DNA from: Streptomyces sp. SID13726
GTDB lineage: Bacteria > Actinomycetota > Actinomycetes > Streptomycetales > Streptomycetaceae
DNA length: 64,000 nt
NCBI RefSeq assembly: GCF_010548375.1
Contig: NZ_JAAGLY010000001.1
Coordinates: 744,001-808,000, forward strand
Reading direction: 5' to 3'
The notes beneath the pieces are model-generated. The model was given only the letters and a program-made list of their open reading frames with translations, made no database searches and was not told the DNA's origin. Shown here one piece after another: positions 26,266-34,132 of this stretch (position 1 is its first letter; each line of letters begins with the position of its first letter). Position numbers and translations under genes: made by a program.

Positions 26266-26994
26266 TTATGCCGCCATCAGCGACGCCATGGCGCGCTCCA
26301 TCGCGGCCTGGAACTCCTCCGGGGTCAGCGGCAGACGGGACTTGACGTCCCGGCTCCACTGGTCGGCGAGGACCTCGGCCGAGCCCGCCTCGACACCGTC
26401 GAGCGCGGCGTCGGCCAGGTCCGACGGCGCCATCTTCGCCACGGGCCAGCCCGCGGCCATGTCGGTGTCGGCCAGGCCGAGGTGTACCGCAGTCACCAGC
26501 GTGCCCTGCTCGGCGAGTTCGAGGCGGACGCCGTTGGTCATGGCCCAGGCGGCGGCCTTGGTCAGGTGGTAGGCGCCCGCGCCCCTGCCCCCGAACCACG
26601 ACATGGCGGACAGGACGTTGACGATCGCGCCCCCGCCGTTCCCGGCCAGCGCCGGAGCGAACTCCCGGACCAGTGCCAGGTGGCCGAACATGTTGGTCTC
26701 CAGCTCGTGGCGCACCGCGTCCAGCGAACCGGTCAGCAGGTCCGTCCCCGTACTGATTCCTGCGTTGTTGACGAGCAGTGAGACGTCCGGGGCGGCCTCG
26801 GCGGCGGCTCGCACGGATGCGGGATCGGTGATGTCGAGGGGCAGCACCTCCACCCCGGGCAGGTCCACGGTCTCCGGCCGGCGAGCCGTCGCGTAGACCT
26901 TGCGGGCGCCCCTCTCGAGCAGGCGCTGGGCGAAGGCGTGGCCCAGGCCACGGTTGGCACCGGTGACAAGGGCAACGGAGTTGTTGATGTCCAT
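26266..26994 (-). CDS. short-chain dehydrogenase/reductase (SDR)
   Basis: 242 residues. Classical SDR: TGANRGLG nucleotide loop, DITDP, LLVNNAGIS, and the catalytic Tyr-Lys pair in YHLTKAAAW with the Ser in LSAMSWFGG. The GLADTDMA loop replaces the usual PGxxxT. Substrate unknown. ATG 26994 is selected because the 13 upstream codons do not resemble an SDR. The promoter contains a perfect palindromic operator, and the neighbouring regulator gene is truncated. Confidence 0.9.
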   Translation of the reverse strand: MDINNSVALVTGANRGLGHAFAQRLLERGARKVYATARRPETVDLPGVEVLPLDITDPASVRAAAEAAPDVSLLVNNAGISTGTDLLTGSLDAVRHELETNMFGHLALVREFAPALAGNGGGAIVNVLSAMSWFGGRGAGAYHLTKAAAWAMTNGVRLELAEQGTLVTAVHLGLADTDMAAGWPVAKMAPSDLADAALDGVEAGSAEVLADQWSRDVKSRLPLTPEEFQAAMERAMASLMAA

Positions 26995-27011
26995 GCCCGG
27001 TACGCTAAAAC

Positions 27012-27027
27012 CTGACGCTAACGTCAG
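27012..27027. promoter_or_regulatory. palindromic operator CTGACG-CTAA-CGTCAG
   Basis: Perfect 6-bp-arm inverted repeat in the space between the SDR start (26994) and the divergent MerR remnant (start 27087). Such sites are typical of an operator shared by a divergently transcribed regulator and its target. The operator is intact though the regulator is broken. Confidence 0.6.
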
Positions 27028-27086
27028 AGGCAAGCGCCGACCGTCAGGACCCGGATGACGTCAGGGCCGGGACGAGAGGAATCGCC

Positions 27087-27218
27087 GTGACCGCCACAGA
27101 GGCCGCGGCCGAGGAGCTGATCCGCATCGGCGAGGTGGCACGGGGCGCCGACGTCTCGGTACGCGCGGTGCGCCACTTCGAGCAGCAGGGACTGCTCACC
27201 GCGGAGCGCAGCCCGTGA
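27087..27218 (+). pseudogene. truncated MerR family regulator
   Basis: Only 43 residues remain: VTATEAAAEELIRIGEVARG continuing as ADVSVRAVRHFEQQGLLTAE and ending RSP-stop. This is the MerR winged-helix N-terminal half; the rest of the DNA-binding domain, the coiled coil and the effector domain are missing. The stop falls in sequence that, read on the minus strand, belongs to a transposase remnant, so the insertion or a later deletion cut the gene. It probably once controlled the SDR gene through the palindrome at 27012-27027. Confidence 0.75.
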
Positions 27219-27412
27219 TGAGGCCGGCGTCGTCGAGCCGGTGCGGCACGGCTTCGTGCAGGCGGCCCCAGGGCTGACCAGGACGTAGATGATGGCTGCG
27301 GACAGCGCCTCATCAGGTGTCCGGCGTTCCGCCGCCCCGCGGGCGCACCGTCGCTGGTGGGATCAGCGGCTTCGCGATCTCCCACAGCCCATCCGGAACA
27401 GTCCAACTCCAC
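27212..27412 (-). mobile_element. remnant of an IS5-family transposase
   Basis: On the minus strand, from about 27407 the reading SWTVPDGLWEIAKPLIPP (then ATVRPRGGGTPDT) is the typical start of actinobacterial IS5-family transposases. After two stops and a one-base shift it continues DEALSAAIIYVLVS. A deletion of roughly 30 codons brings it to WGRLHEAVPHRLDDAGLI, where it ends at the MerR gene. No catalytic DDE segment and no terminal inverted repeat remain, so it is inactive. Confidence 0.7.
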
Positions 27413-27455
27413 GACGGCCCGCCCCAGTTGCATCCCTATGGCACAATGCGCCGCC

Positions 27456-28384
27456 ATGAATCATCGAGAACGATTCCACAGTGCGGCCGTCGAGCAGGGC
27501 ATCCCGGAGGACGAGGTCAGGAGGTTCGCCGGATTCCTGCGGTTCGCGATCGGGACGAGCCCCGGCTACGACGGTGTGCCCGTCGGGCAGATGGGCGGAC
27601 TGGCCCGGCTGCCCGAGGGGATGCCGTGGCCGGCCTGCGACTCGATGCCGCTGCCGTTCATCGCCTCCTTCGACTGTGCGGCTCTTCCCCGGGTCGACGA
27701 CCTGCCGCTGCCGGCCGACGGCTCGTTACTTTTCTTCCTGCACCACGACCGGGCGTACGACGAGCGCGAGGAGTTCGACAAAGACGATGAGATGGCGTAC
27801 GCGCGGGTCGTGACGTGCCGGCCGGCAGCCCGATGGTGACCGCCCCGAAACCCGTTCACCCCGATGAGGTCTTCTACAACACGACGCTGCCCTTCATCGG
27901 CGAGGAGCATCAACTCGCCGCCGCGGTGATGGCGGAGTTGCCGAGCTGGCTCGAGGACGACGAGATGGGTACGCCGAGCACGCCCATATCGGACGACGAC
28001 CACTTGGGCCTCCGGTTGCCGCACAAAGCGCAGCTCCGCGATCTCGCCAGGAAGCTGTGGCCGCAGAACTGGCCCTCTTTCCAACTCGGCGGATACACCA
28101 GGGGCATCGGCGCACTGGCCACCGATCACATGTGGCACACCCCGGAGGTCGAGATGGCCGAGCGGAACCTCGACGCGCGGAGGCAGGCCGGGGAACCGGT
28201 CATCGGACGGGGTGAGAAGGACGGGCATCTCGAACGGGAAACTCTGCGGGTCATGCGGGAGTGGGTGACACTGGCCCAGTTCGTGCCGGAGGAGGTCTAT
28301 CGGGCGCGGTTCCTGATCCGCCGCGACGATCTCGCCGCCGGGCGGTTCGACCAGGCGCTGTCCCTCACCGCGTTCACCGAATAG
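27456..28384 (+). pseudogene. DUF1963 (YwqG-like) protein gene with one-base deletion
   Basis: ATG 27456 opens MNHRERFHSAAVEQGIPEDE with the DUF1963 segment SMPLPFIASFDCAALP and ADGSLLFFLHHDRAYDE, then reaches a stop at 27839. One frame over, sequence resumes as VPAGSPMVTAPKPVHPDEVF and IGEEHQLAAAVMAELPSWLE to a stop at 28384. Inserting one T between 27812 and 27813 (restoring RVVYVPAGSP) joins both halves. Family function is unknown. A rare TTA codon at 27726-27728 would make an intact version bldA dependent. It could also be a sequencing slip. Confidence 0.75.
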
Positions 28385-28747
28385 GCCACGCTGCCGACGT
28401 ACGTCTCGGACGTGCGCCAGCCAGTGCTCTCGCCGCCGCCTCGAATCCTGGCTGAAGAACCGTGGCGTCATGTGAGAAGAGGTTGGCTCGATGCGGGTTC
28501 GGACCTTGTAACGCTGCACGTCGTTCCCGGTCGACCAGGTGAACCGGCGAGTAACCGTCATCCTGCGGTATAGCCTGCTGTACCACTTCTCTGGGTGTGG
28601 GCGGCAACGACCGCAGGGGCATGTGGCCGATGTACTTTCCCCAGCGCATCAGCCACCCCTTGAAGGAACACCGTGGTGAACTCCGAAGTACCCGTCACCG
28701 TGCCTGGTCCAGCCGATGAACTGACCATTCAGGAAGTGATGTAAGCA
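28385..28747. other. gene-poor gap before the first AraC regulator
   Basis: 363 bp with mixed base composition. The only coding signal is the short peptide frame at 28673-28744. No promoter consensus, hairpin terminator or RNA gene was recognised in the rest. Confidence 0.4.
28673..28744 (+). CDS. possible small peptide gene (22-23 residues)
   Basis: GTG 28673 or GTG 28676, preceded by GAAGGAA at a workable distance, reads VVNSEVPVTVPGPADELTIQ-EVM and stops at TAA 28742-28744, three bases before the GTG of the AraC gene. The peptide is acidic and lacks Cys. Its end (ADELTIQEVM) is reminiscent of RiPP leader segments, but no core follows. It may instead be a coupling or leader peptide for the regulator, or chance. 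Confidence 0.35.
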   Translation: MVNSEVPVTVPGPADELTIQEVM

Positions 28748-29755
28748 GTGAGCAGGGCTGGCCAGCAAGGAAGTGAACCGCCCGGTGCATGCACGTTTGA
28801 CTCCCCCAACCCGAACGCGGCATCACAGGGATTCGAGAATTTCCGGCGTGAATGGGAGTCCAAGTTCGGCGGCACCTTTCGGTTGCCGCACTTCAGTCAG
28901 GGCACGGTGAGTAACTTTCGGGTCGTGAGTCGGGGTGTCAAACTGGACGACGTAGTAATAGTCGACGTTCACGGCTTCACACGAACCGAGGGTACTCCGC
29001 AGGGAATCGAGAATCAGGTTCGGATGTATGTTGTCCGGCGCGGGACATACGGTTTGCGTAGCTCGTGCGGCCGAAAAGGGAGTGCCGTGTCGTCCGGACG
29101 GTTCCATCTTCAGCACTTTGGGTCACCGCCTCGATTTGAGACGGCACCTCGCACTACCGTGAAGATAGTCCTTCTCCCTGCCTCCATGTTCAAGCCGCTG
29201 CTGCGGAACAAGATCATAGTCGGGTCCATGGATACGGCCGAGATGCGCATACTGCTGGCTCACTCGGAAATGATTCGCGCGAACATTGCCAATCTTGGTC
29301 CATTTGGTGTTCAAGCTGCTAAAAATACGCTGACGGAGTTGGCCAGGGCGGTCGTGCTGGGTCGGCTTGACGATACGGAAACCCGGTTTGCTCCCGCGCT
29401 CGCCGAAGCTGCAAAAAATCTTGCAAACAGACTGCTTAACGATCCTGAACTCTCTGTGGCGATGTTGGCTCGTGAACTCAATGTGTCTGTCAGGACTCTG
29501 CAACGGTCATTTGCGTCATCGGGAGATTCAATTAGCTCCTACATTCGCAACCGGCGGCTGGAAGGGGCGAGGCTTGAACTCGCCAAACCGCACGCTCAAC
29601 TGAGTATTTCTGAGATCGCCGCACGTTGGCAATTCGCGGACAGCAGCCACTTCATTCGTTCTTTCAGGAAGCGCTACAGTCAAACCCCGAGTGAGTATGC
29701 AAGGTCTAACAATTTTCCGATCGGTCAAGGAGGTGAAATTCGGCCGGAAGGGTGA
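28748..29755 (+). CDS. AraC family transcriptional regulator (lower GC, likely acquired)
   Basis: 335 residues. N-terminal AraC-type sensing domain (FENFRREWESKFGGTFRLPHF ... VRMYVVRRGTYGLRS, SGRFHLQHFGSPPRFETAP). C-terminal HTH pair: SVAMLARELNVSVRTLQRSF and ISEIAARWQFADSSHFIRSFRKRYSQTPSEYAR. It is clearly paralogous to the regulator at 32520-33557. Codon use is unlike the neighbours (AAA, AAT, ATT, CTT are common), indicating foreign origin. GTG 28748 lies 3 bp after the small peptide frame. It may control the LLM oxidoreductase or O-methyltransferase genes between the two regulators. Confidence 0.88.
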   Translation: MSRAGQQGSEPPGACTFDSPNPNAASQGFENFRREWESKFGGTFRLPHFSQGTVSNFRVVSRGVKLDDVVIVDVHGFTRTEGTPQGIENQVRMYVVRRGTYGLRSSCGRKGSAVSSGRFHLQHFGSPPRFETAPRTTVKIVLLPASMFKPLLRNKIIVGSMDTAEMRILLAHSEMIRANIANLGPFGVQAAKNTLTELARAVVLGRLDDTETRFAPALAEAAKNLANRLLNDPELSVAMLARELNVSVRTLQRSFASSGDSISSYIRNRRLEGARLELAKPHAQLSISEIAARWQFADSSHFIRSFRKRYSQTPSEYARSNNFPIGQGGEIRPEG

Positions 29756-29849
29756 GTTGAACGGCGACGGCTGCTCAAAAGGCGCCAATGTGCGGTAACC
29801 GGTCTTCCATGGATTGATGACGATCTCGTTTTCGTCCCCATGGAAGTGG

Positions 29850-30740
29850 TCACAGCTGACCGGTGCGCGCGATCAATCGGTCGGCGAAGTCCAGGGTCTG
29901 GTCGAGGGTGGGAAACGCGGCGAATGCGTCCACGAACGCCTCGCCCACACCGGACTCGGCGTGGCGTCTGAGCTTGGCGGCGAGCGAGTCAACGGATGTG
30001 TTCGGGTCGAGGTTGATTCGCATGGCTGTCTTCAGCATGTCGGGATCGCGGCCCGCGTCTTCGGCCGTGCGGCGCGCTATCGACCACCAAGCATCGATCA
30101 CGTCGTCCGGCAGCCCCTCGAACGCCAGCCAGCCGACGCCACTGCGGCCGACCCGGCGCATCGCGGCAGCGCTGGCACCACCGATCCAGATGGGCGGCCC
30201 GCCGGCCTGTACCGGGCGCAAATCGGCGTGGGTCGGCGGCAGAGTGAAGAAGGGACTGTCCCAGGCCACCGGATTGGTCGTCCACCACGCCTGCAGGAAT
30301 GCCAGCATGTCGTCGAGAATCTTGCCGCGCTGATGCCAATCCGCGCTGCGGGCGATATCGTGCTCGTCCTTCATCCACCCCAGCCCTACGCCGACTTCGA
30401 GGCGACCTTCACTGAGCACATCGAGCGTAGTGAGAAGCCGGGCGAGGTGCGGTGGCTCGTAGTAGAACGTGTTGAGCGTGCTGGCGTTGAGCCGCACCCG
30501 CCTGGTCGCTGTCGCGGCCACGGTCCAGAGCAACAGAGGATCGAGGGAGCGGGTCATCTCCGGGGGGAACGGCTGCTGTTTGCCGGGGTAAGGCGTGTGC
30601 GGTGCGACCGGAGTGACCAGCCGATCGGCCACCCACAGCGAGTCATAACCGAGGTCTTCGATCCCACGGCAGAAGGCGCTCAGGCCGTGCGCGCTGCCGA
30701 CGGCGGGTCCGACGGCGGGGATTCCGAAACCAAGCTTCAA
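29850..30740 (-). CDS. LLM class F420-dependent oxidoreductase
   Basis: 296 residues, bacterial luciferase-like TIM barrel: MKLGFGIPAVGPAVGSAHGL, YDSLWVADRL, RRVRLNASTLNTFYYEPPHLARLL, LEVGVGLGWMKDEH and the flavin-site loop PPIWIGGASAAAMRRVGR. Such enzymes use coenzyme F420 or FMN for redox steps in secondary or xenobiotic metabolism. The start is a TTG (complement of 30738-30740) supported by GGAGGA five bases upstream; no better ATG or GTG exists. It converges with the AraC regulator at 28748. Confidence 0.88.
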   Translation of the reverse strand: MKLGFGIPAVGPAVGSAHGLSAFCRGIEDLGYDSLWVADRLVTPVAPHTPYPGKQQPFPPEMTRSLDPLLLWTVAATATRRVRLNASTLNTFYYEPPHLARLLTTLDVLSEGRLEVGVGLGWMKDEHDIARSADWHQRGKILDDMLAFLQAWWTTNPVAWDSPFFTLPPTHADLRPVQAGGPPIWIGGASAAAMRRVGRSGVGWLAFEGLPDDVIDAWWSIARRTAEDAGRDPDMLKTAMRINLDPNTSVDSLAAKLRRHAESGVGEAFVDAFAAFPTLDQTLDFADRLIARTGQL

Positions 30741-31218
30741 AGTGATCCTCCGGGAACGAGAATGAGCGATCGCTCTTCAGGGCGGGGTGGCCATCGCGCA
30801 ACTCTGCGAGTGGCGATGCTCGTTGGAACGAGAGATGACGCGATGGCCTGTCCCGGCGTCCGAGGTCGGGGCCAGTGAGCCCGCCGCGCGGAGTCGGCGG
30901 ACCAGCAGCCCCGGCCCGGTGCGGAAGTCGGGTACTTGTGCTGATCGGCGGCCGATGACCATGGCGCAGGTCATCGGGCAGGTCCGGCTCCGGCGGGATG
31001 CCGGGTTCGGCTGCGCGCACGACCGGTCCCGCCTACGGTCCGTCAGCAGGTCGGCGCCGTGAGAACGGGGGAGGGCGCGGGCGACCGTCATCTGCCGGGG
31101 CGAACCACCGGGTCGCTCCCCTCCCCGCACCTCAACTCGCATGCCACGCAGTGAAGTCGCGGCGTGAATCGGGGTACGGCATCGAGGGAGCGACCCGGCA
31201 ATCGAGCCGTTGGCCGGG
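30741..31218. other. non-coding gap between LLM oxidoreductase and O-methyltransferase
   Basis: 478 bp. It contains the TTG start region of the LLM gene and a 12-bp palindrome (30764-30775). No frame with family likeness was seen on either strand; the longer open frames are compositionally shadow-like. Confidence 0.4.
30764..30775. promoter_or_regulatory. palindrome GAGCGATCGCTC upstream of the LLM gene
   Basis: Perfect 12-bp palindrome 24 bp upstream of the LLM oxidoreductase start, in a position where a repressor of the TetR type would block transcription. No TetR gene is adjacent, so the assignment is tentative. Confidence 0.4.
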
Positions 31219-32268
31219 TCAGACGGCGACGAGTTCCAGGCCGAAGTAGCCGTTGCCCACGGGGTACGTCTTCGACCGGCGCCATCCCGAGGCCTCGAAC
31301 AGGGCGTCGAACTCGGCCAGGTCGCGTTCCATGCCGTTCGTCGTGGTGAGCATGGCCATGTCCGACAGGGCGGCCAGGTCGGGCGTGCCGATCTCGCCGA
31401 CGACCATCTCGACGACCAGCGCGCGTCCTCCCTCGTGCACGGCGGACCGGCAGTTGCGCAGAATGGTCGTGCACTGGTCGTCGTCCCAGTCGTGCAGGAT
31501 CGTCTTCACCAGGTAGAGGTCGGCCGGGGGAACCTCCACGAAGAAGTCGCCGCCCACCGCGGAGAAACGGCCGGACAGGCCGCGCTTGTCGGCCTCGCCA
31601 CGGGCGGCCTCTACGACGTGCGGCAGGTCGAGGACCTGCCCGCTCAGCGCGGGGTCGGCCTCCAGCAGCGCCAGCACGAAGTCACCGTTCGAACCACCGA
31701 CGTCGACGACGGTGGACACACCGGCGGTGGACACGGCGGCCACGGCGCCCTGCGTCACCAGGCCCGACAAGTCTCCCATCGCCTGGGCGAAGAGGGCCGC
31801 CTCCTCGGCGTTCTCCGGCTTCGCGTAGTACTCGAAGATCCCCATCCCCAGCGCCTTCTCGGTCTGGGTCCTGCCTTCCCGCACGGCCTCGGAGAAGGTC
31901 GCCCAGGACTGCCAGAGTGCCTGGCCGGTCTGGGCCAGCACCAGGGAGCGCATGGAGCCGGGGGTCCCGGAACGCAGCAGGCAGCCCCGGCCGGTGAGCC
32001 CGAAACGACCGTCCCCCTCGTAGCTCAGCAGGCCGATCGAGGAGCCCGCGCGCATCAGACGGTAGGTGGCCTGCGGATGACTGCCCTCGCGTTCGGCCAC
32101 CTCCTCGGCCGTCATCGCTCCGTCGGAGAGGTGGTCGGCGATGTGCAGCGCCGCTATGCCCCTCAGCACCTGGGCGCGGACGAGGCCGATCAGCAGGTCG
32201 AAGACAGCGCCGGCATCGGCAGCCGGGTCGCTCGACGAAACGTCGGTGCCGAAATTGGTGTCAGACAT
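31219..32268 (-). CDS. SAM-dependent O-methyltransferase (DnrK/aklanonate type)
   Basis: 349 residues. N-terminal dimerisation and winged-helix part (LLIGLVRAQVLRGIAALHIADHLSDGAMTAEEVAEREG) precedes the Rossmann domain: STVVDVGGSNGDFVLALLEADP (SAM glycine loop), QVLDLPHVVEAA, GDFFVEVPPADLYLVKTILHDWDDDQ. This is the O-methyltransferase family used on polyketides and phenolics in Streptomyces. Catalytic His is likely in ILHDWDDD. Divergent from the second AraC regulator, which may activate it. The substrate cannot be named. Confidence 0.9.
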   Translation of the reverse strand: MSDTNFGTDVSSSDPAADAGAVFDLLIGLVRAQVLRGIAALHIADHLSDGAMTAEEVAEREGSHPQATYRLMRAGSSIGLLSYEGDGRFGLTGRGCLLRSGTPGSMRSLVLAQTGQALWQSWATFSEAVREGRTQTEKALGMGIFEYYAKPENAEEAALFAQAMGDLSGLVTQGAVAAVSTAGVSTVVDVGGSNGDFVLALLEADPALSGQVLDLPHVVEAARGEADKRGLSGRFSAVGGDFFVEVPPADLYLVKTILHDWDDDQCTTILRNCRSAVHEGGRALVVEMVVGEIGTPDLAALSDMAMLTTTNGMERDLAEFDALFEASGWRRSKTYPVGNGYFGLELVAV

Positions 32269-32519
32269 GACAGCTAGAACCCTTCAGTACTCACCATGAG
32301 GCGGAAGCATGCAAGCAAGCGCGCTGTCTCTGTCTCCGCGCGCTGCGACAACGATGTCCGCGTTGCTCACCGTAGGGAGACCGCAGCGGCGTGCGCTTGT
32401 ACGACAGCGTCACGCTGATGGAACGTCGGTGCCGCGCGATGCGGGACGTGGCGGATTGCCGTGGTGGAATCAGGCCGCGAGGGTGCGGCGGACGCAGGCA
32501 GGCGAGGCGAGGTGTCGAG

Positions 32520-33557
32520 ATGAACGCTACGGAACACACCGAACCTCGACCGGGTGGACCGGCACCGAGAAGGAAGTTCTTCGTCGATACGACGGCCCCG
32601 ACTACCCCAACTACCCCGACCACCGCGACTGCACCGATTGCCGTGCGGAACGGCTTCGACGTCTTCCGGCGTGCGTGGGAGTCGCAGATCGGCGAGGCGC
32701 TTCCGCTGCCGCCCTGGGAGCCGGTCGGATCGGGTGAGTTCCGGGTCCGGGTCCGTGCGTTCACGGTGCACGACACGGTGATCTCGGGCGTCTACGGCGA
32801 GTTGATGGCCGGCGGCACCCGGGGCGCCTCCCACCACCTGGAGGACCGGGTCCTGGTGCATGTGATGGGACGCGGTGAGTGGCGCTTCGTCTCTCCACGC
32901 AGCCGGGGCGAGACCGCCGTACCGGCCGGGCAGTTCATCGTGCGCCACAACGGCCCTCCGGCCCGCTTCGAGGTGGCACCGCATTCGACCGCGAAGGTAC
33001 TGATCCTGCCGGCCACGCCGCTCAGTCCGCTGATCCGCGACCGGGCGACCGTCGGACCGGCCGACTCGCCCGAGCTACGACTGCTCATGGCCTACATCGA
33101 GATAGTCGAGGCGACGCTCGACGACCTGACCCCCGCCGGTGCACGAGCCGCCCGCAACTCCCTGCTCGAACTGGCCAAAGGGGTGCTCACGCAGACCTTC
33201 GACGACACCGAACCCCTGCTGGCCCCCGCGTTGGCCCAGGCGGCCAGGGACATCGCGGACAGCCGCCTCACCGACCCCGACCTCTCGCCTGTGGCTCTGG
33301 CCCGCGAACTCAACGTCTCCGTACGGACGTTGCACCGGGCCTTCGCCGAGACCGACGACTCGGTGGCCGCGTACATCCGCCGCAGACGCCTGGAGCAGTC
33401 CCGCCTCGAACTGACGGCGCCGGGCCGCCGCCCGAACGTCTCGGAAATAGCCGCACACTGGCAGTTCGCCGACAGCAGCCACTTCGTCCGTGCCTTCAAG
33501 AAGGAGTACGGCCAGACGCCCGCCGAATACGCCCGCGGACCGGCTTCGACAAGCTGA
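32520..33557 (+). CDS. AraC family transcriptional regulator (paralogue of 28748-29755)
   Basis: 345 residues from ATG 32520, with GAGGTG upstream. A Thr/Pro-rich N-terminus (FVDTTAPTTPTTPTTATAP) is followed by the same sensor domain as the earlier regulator (NGFDVFRRAWESQIGEALPLP ... GQFIVRHNGPPARFEVAPHST). The HTH segment reads PVALARELNVSVRTLHRAFA and VSEIAAHWQFADSSHFVRAFKKEYGQTPAEYAR. Unlike its paralogue it has normal high-GC codon use. It starts 251 bp from the divergent O-methyltransferase, its likely target. Confidence 0.9.
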   Translation: MNATEHTEPRPGGPAPRRKFFVDTTAPTTPTTPTTATAPIAVRNGFDVFRRAWESQIGEALPLPPWEPVGSGEFRVRVRAFTVHDTVISGVYGELMAGGTRGASHHLEDRVLVHVMGRGEWRFVSPRSRGETAVPAGQFIVRHNGPPARFEVAPHSTAKVLILPATPLSPLIRDRATVGPADSPELRLLMAYIEIVEATLDDLTPAGARAARNSLLELAKGVLTQTFDDTEPLLAPALAQAARDIADSRLTDPDLSPVALARELNVSVRTLHRAFAETDDSVAAYIRRRRLEQSRLELTAPGRRPNVSEIAAHWQFADSSHFVRAFKKEYGQTPAEYARGPASTS

Positions 33558-34132
33558 CCGCGAAGTTCGGCACCGTGCGATCGGAGCCCTGTTCCTGACG
33601 GTCGCCCTGGGCTCCGGCTGCAAGGTTGCCCACCTGCCCGGACTCTCGATGCGGCGAATCGCCGGTCTCTACCCGGGCGAGGCGAGGACCGACGCGAAGG
33701 ACACCGAGCTGACCGTGCCGATCGGCTTCGACCAGGACCTCACGGCCGAGGCCCCCGGCCCCTCCAACCGGATCCGCGGGCTGCTCACCCAGTTCCCCCC
33801 AGTCTCCTCCGGACGGCCGAAAGGCACGGCGTCCCCGGGCCGGTCGCGCAGGAGATGCTCACCGGATCCCGGCCGTGCCTCCACCTGGTCCCCTTCCAGG
33901 GACTGACCCTCGCCCCGCGGGAAGAGGCCCGTCCCGCCGCGCGCACGGGCGGCCTCCCCGCCCTGCCTGACGGATCGTCAGAAAGGGGTGGTGCGAGCAG
34001 CGCGGAAGGAAGGGAGAGGGGCCCGGTTGTGGTGCGTGGAGCCGTCTCGAAGTGAAACGGTTGCCCGACGTGTCGGAAGGGGAACTGCCGGGAATGCCCC
34101 ACGCGAGCCGTCAGCCACGGCCTCCGCATGTC
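33558..34132. other. gap with IS110 remnant and no intact gene
   Basis: 575 bp between the AraC regulator and the TRIC-type channel gene. The first 230 bp hold an IS110 transposase remnant; the remainder shows no recognisable gene, RNA or terminator. Confidence 0.5.
33577..33807 (+). mobile_element. remnant of an IS110-family transposase
   Basis: The frame from about 33580 reads IGALFLTVALGSGCKVAHLP followed by GLSMRRIAGLYPGEARTDAKD, then ELTVPIGFDQDLTAEAPGPSN and RIRGLLTQF. These are well-known stretches of the IS110 DEDD transposase N-terminal half. About 30 residues between TDAKD and ELTV are missing, there is no start, and everything after LLTQF is gone. It begins directly after the AraC stop, so it may once have inserted there. 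Confidence 0.75.

Noticed and set aside
30643-31142. Possible TetR-type gene in the gap before the O-methyltransferase
   Set aside because: No HTH pattern is seen in any frame; only the palindrome remains.
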